The translations under genes were made by a program, and so were the position numbers. 7,311 nt of DNA from Pseudomonadota bacterium (GTDB lineage: Bacteria; Pseudomonadota; Alphaproteobacteria; Rhizobiales; Xanthobacteraceae), in the NCBI GenBank assembly GCA_963205465.1, contig CAUJKG010000032.1, positions 1-7,311 of the forward strand, in the 5' to 3' direction. Positions 5,925-7,311 of this stretch are shown here, one piece after another (the stretch's first letter is position 1; every line of letters begins with the position of its first letter). Under the pieces are notes generated by a model. That model was not told where the DNA came from. It was given only the letters and a program-made list of their open reading frames with translations, and ran no database searches.

Positions 5925-5984
5925 CATTGCTGCAATGCGATAACTGCATGCCATCATTACTGAAATATGAATTTTGCATGGCAA
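5925..5984. promoter_or_regulatory. Clustered palindromes in the DUF1127/hydrolase divergent spacer
   Basis: This AT-richer patch holds three dyads: CATTGC-T-GCAATG (5925-5937, perfect 6-bp arms), TCAT-N9-ATGA (5954-5970), and TTGC-ATG-GCAA (5974-5984). The first and third share the half-sites TTGC and GCAA. Such small dyads with a short centre are typical operator shapes, for example for LysR-type regulators, but no regulator gene is in view. A weak minus-strand promoter candidate, TTGCCA (5984-5979), 17 nt, then AGTAAT (5961-5956), lies among them and would give DUF1127 a leader of about 135 nt. The rest of the spacer 5814-6069 shows no convincing gene. Confidence 0.4.
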
Positions 5985-6057
5985 GGAAGCGGCGCGTGCT
6001 GGCGCTATTCGAGAAGCCGCTGTAGGACCGCGTTCTCAGGCGCAAAAGCGCCCGCCC

Positions 6058-6062
6058 GAAGG
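6058..6062 (+). promoter_or_regulatory. Ribosome binding site that decides the hydrolase start
   Basis: GAAGG lies 7 nt before the ATG at 6070. It supports this start over the longer in-frame reading from 5974, which would begin with TTG inside the palindrome cluster and add 32 low-complexity residues. Confidence 0.5.
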
Positions 6063-6069
6063 CATCCGA

Positions 6070-6780
6070 ATGTCCCAGCTGTTGTTTGAAATCGATCACC
6101 CTTCAATCCCGATCTCCGGGAGCAACGCGGTCTTCCCCGTCCGGAGAATTTACTGCATTGGCCGCAATTACGCGGCGCACGCCAGAGAAATGGGCTCGGA
6201 CCCCGAGCGCGAGCCACCCTTTTTCTTCCAGAAACCTTCGGACGCCGTGCAGGTAGTGATGCCGGGCGAGACGGGCGAGCATCCGTATCCGTCGCTGACG
6301 AATAGCTACCACTACGAAGTAGAACTCGTTGCGGCGCTCGGCAAAGGTGGTCGCAACATCCCTGTCGAGAAGGCCCTCGATTGTGTCTACGGCTATGCGG
6401 TCGGGCTGGATATGACGCGGCGCGATCTGCAGTCGCAGATGAAGGACCAGAGAAAGCCCTGGGATATCGGCAAAGGCTTCGACCATAGCGCGCCGATCGG
6501 TCCAATCCTTCCGGTAGCCGACACGGGGCATTTCAAGAGCGGCGAGATTTCTCTTTCCGTGAATGGTGTCGTCAAGCAGAAGGCTGATCTCTCGCAGATG
6601 ATGTGGAGCGTGGCGGAGCAGATTGCGCGGCTGTCGCAACTCTTCGAACTGAAGGCAGGCGATCTGATCATGTCCGGAACGCCGGAAAATGTCGGGCCGG
6701 TTGTGGTTGGCGATACGCTGGTTGCGAAGATCGCGGGCTTGCCTGATCTCTCGCTGAAGATCGTGAAGACGGAAGTCTGA
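6070..6780 (+). CDS. Fumarylacetoacetate-hydrolase-family enzyme, fumarylpyruvate hydrolase-like
   Basis: The 236-residue protein is a full-length FAH-fold hydrolase. Landmarks in order are RIYCIGRNYAAHAREMG (26-42), PPFFFQKP (49-56), the metal ligands Glu83 and Glu85 in HYEVELV, Asp114 in GYAVGLDMTRRD, the catalytic-region Lys135 in GKGFDHSAPIGP, and SGTPENVG (202-209). The spacing Glu85-Asp114 is 29, as in human FAHD1. The AHAREMG, GLDMTRRDLQ and MMWSVAEQIA segments resemble NagK-type fumarylpyruvate hydrolases, which split fumarylpyruvate into fumarate and pyruvate in the gentisate pathway and need Mg2+ or Mn2+. No gentisate dioxygenase or maleylpyruvate isomerase is visible nearby, so the substrate is uncertain and other acylpyruvates or oxaloacetate are possible. 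It is transcribed away from DUF1127 and converges on the patatin gene with 5 bp between stops. Confidence 0.93.
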   Translation: MSQLLFEIDHPSIPISGSNAVFPVRRIYCIGRNYAAHAREMGSDPEREPPFFFQKPSDAVQVVMPGETGEHPYPSLTNSYHYEVELVAALGKGGRNIPVEKALDCVYGYAVGLDMTRRDLQSQMKDQRKPWDIGKGFDHSAPIGPILPVADTGHFKSGEISLSVNGVVKQKADLSQMMWSVAEQIARLSQLFELKAGDLIMSGTPENVGPVVVGDTLVAKIAGLPDLSLKIVKTEV

Positions 6781-6785
6781 TACGG

Positions 6786-7311
6786 CTAGATGCCGGCGGC
6801 GAAAGCCTTGCCATCCTTGAGGCCAAGCTCGTAGGCGAGCCGAAAGCCGTCGGCATTGCGGATATCGAACTGCTTGATGGGGATCGGTTCGGACGGCTGC
6901 ACATAGGTGCGCCCCGGCACCTCCGGAATCTTCTTGTATCGGCGCGTAAGCAACACGAGCGTTCGGCCGCCTTGCCGTTCGATAGGTTCGAGCGGAGCAA
7001 CCGGCACATTGTCCACGAGACCGCCATCGAAGGCCGGTCTGCCGCCGATCTTCATAACCGGCATGAAAGGAGGCACACCGCCGCTCGCGACAATAAGCTC
7101 ATGAAGTTCGGAAGCCTTTGTGAGATCCCGCACCTGAACAAACTCCTGCCTGATTCCGAGCTTGCGCCCGAAGCTCGGATGAACGGGCTGAAACAGCTTT
7201 TTCTCGATCTGATAGGCGCCGATTCCGAGCGCTGCGCCGAACACAGGAGGCAATCCGCCCGGCAATCTCGCAATGCCGATCCGCACATCGCTCATCGATT
7301 GGAGCTTTTTC
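6786..7311 (-). CDS. Patatin-like phospholipase, C-terminal part (5' end beyond the window)
   Basis: The last 174 residues of a minus-strand gene are visible, open to the right edge. The segment ASGGVPPFMPVM is followed by GGRPAFDGGLVDNVPVAPL; the DGG there (Asp codon at plus 7026-7028) is the catalytic aspartate motif of patatin-type Ser-Asp lipases. The oxyanion loop and the GXSXG serine motif would lie upstream, outside the window. An in-frame ATG at 7295 is not taken as the start, because the open frame continues to the edge and the protein would lack its nucleophile. The family hydrolyses acyl-ester lipids; the substrate here is unknown. No intrinsic terminator is seen in the 5 bp between its TAG and the stop of the convergent hydrolase. 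Confidence 0.88.
   Translation of the reverse strand, partial: KKLQSMSDVRIGIARLPGGLPPVFGAALGIGAYQIEKKLFQPVHPSFGRKLGIRQEFVQVRDLTKASELHELIVASGGVPPFMPVMKIGGRPAFDGGLVDNVPVAPLEPIERQGGRTLVLLTRRYKKIPEVPGRTYVQPSEPIPIKQFDIRNADGFRLAYELGLKDGKAFAAGI

Noticed and set aside
5869..6099. A minus-strand open frame of up to 76 codons in the DUF1127/hydrolase spacer
   Set aside because: No Shine-Dalgarno site precedes its possible starts, it overlaps the hydrolase start and the palindrome cluster, and the product resembles no family.
6005..6639. Two overlapping minus-strand frames opposite the hydrolase gene
   Set aside because: They are mirror frames of a conserved enzyme and carry no motifs or start signals.
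1..7311. Mobile element, prophage, CRISPR or defence system
   Set aside because: No transposase, integrase, terminal repeats, spacer array or toxin-antitoxin pair was seen; gene order and composition look like a stable chromosomal region.

Overview
The window looks like chromosomal DNA of a GC-rich alphaproteobacterium, most likely a member of Hyphomicrobiales (Bradyrhizobium/Afipia/Rhodopseudomonas-like). The evidence is the gene order yajC-secD-secF followed by an Mth938-domain gene and a phytoene-synthase-family gene, the YajC amino terminus, a DUF1127 mini-protein, and codon use rich in G/C at third positions. No insertion sequence, phage gene, CRISPR array, rRNA or tRNA was seen. The assignment rests on recognised families and synteny, not on a database search.

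Layout. Positions 1-530 (minus) hold the N-terminal part of a DUF815 AAA+-type ATPase that runs off the left edge. A divergent ~200 bp spacer (531-731) holds a good sigma70-type promoter (640-667) and several small stem-loops. From 732 to 4880 (plus) there are five tightly packed genes: yajC, secD, secF, an Mth938/DUF498 protein whose GTG start overlaps the secF stop, and a phytoene/squalene-synthase-family protein only 4 nt further on. After an imperfect hairpin (4904-4936) comes a secreted protein of unknown function with a Cys-His-Asp arrangement (4966-5577). An intrinsic terminator (5584-5610, acting on the minus strand) ends a 54-residue DUF1127 gene (5649-5813, minus). The spacer 5814-6069 carries clustered palindromes that look like operators. 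A fumarylacetoacetate-hydrolase-family enzyme closest to fumarylpyruvate hydrolases (6070-6780, plus) converges on the C-terminal part of a patatin-like phospholipase (6786-7311, minus) that runs off the right edge.

How the genes fit together. YajC, SecD and SecF form the accessory complex that uses the proton-motive force to help the SecYEG channel export and insert proteins. The two genes coupled behind secF are the bacterial counterparts of the human mitochondrial complex I assembly factors NDUFAF3 (Mth938 fold) and NDUFAF6 (phytoene-synthase fold). The phytoene-synthase homologue has lost most of the aspartates needed for prenyl-diphosphate chemistry, so it is probably not a carotenoid or hopanoid enzyme. 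The most interesting reading is a translocon/membrane-complex-biogenesis operon whose last two genes were inherited by mitochondria as respiratory-complex assembly factors. The genes to the right (secreted Cys-His-Asp protein, DUF1127, hydrolase, patatin) look like separately transcribed neighbours.
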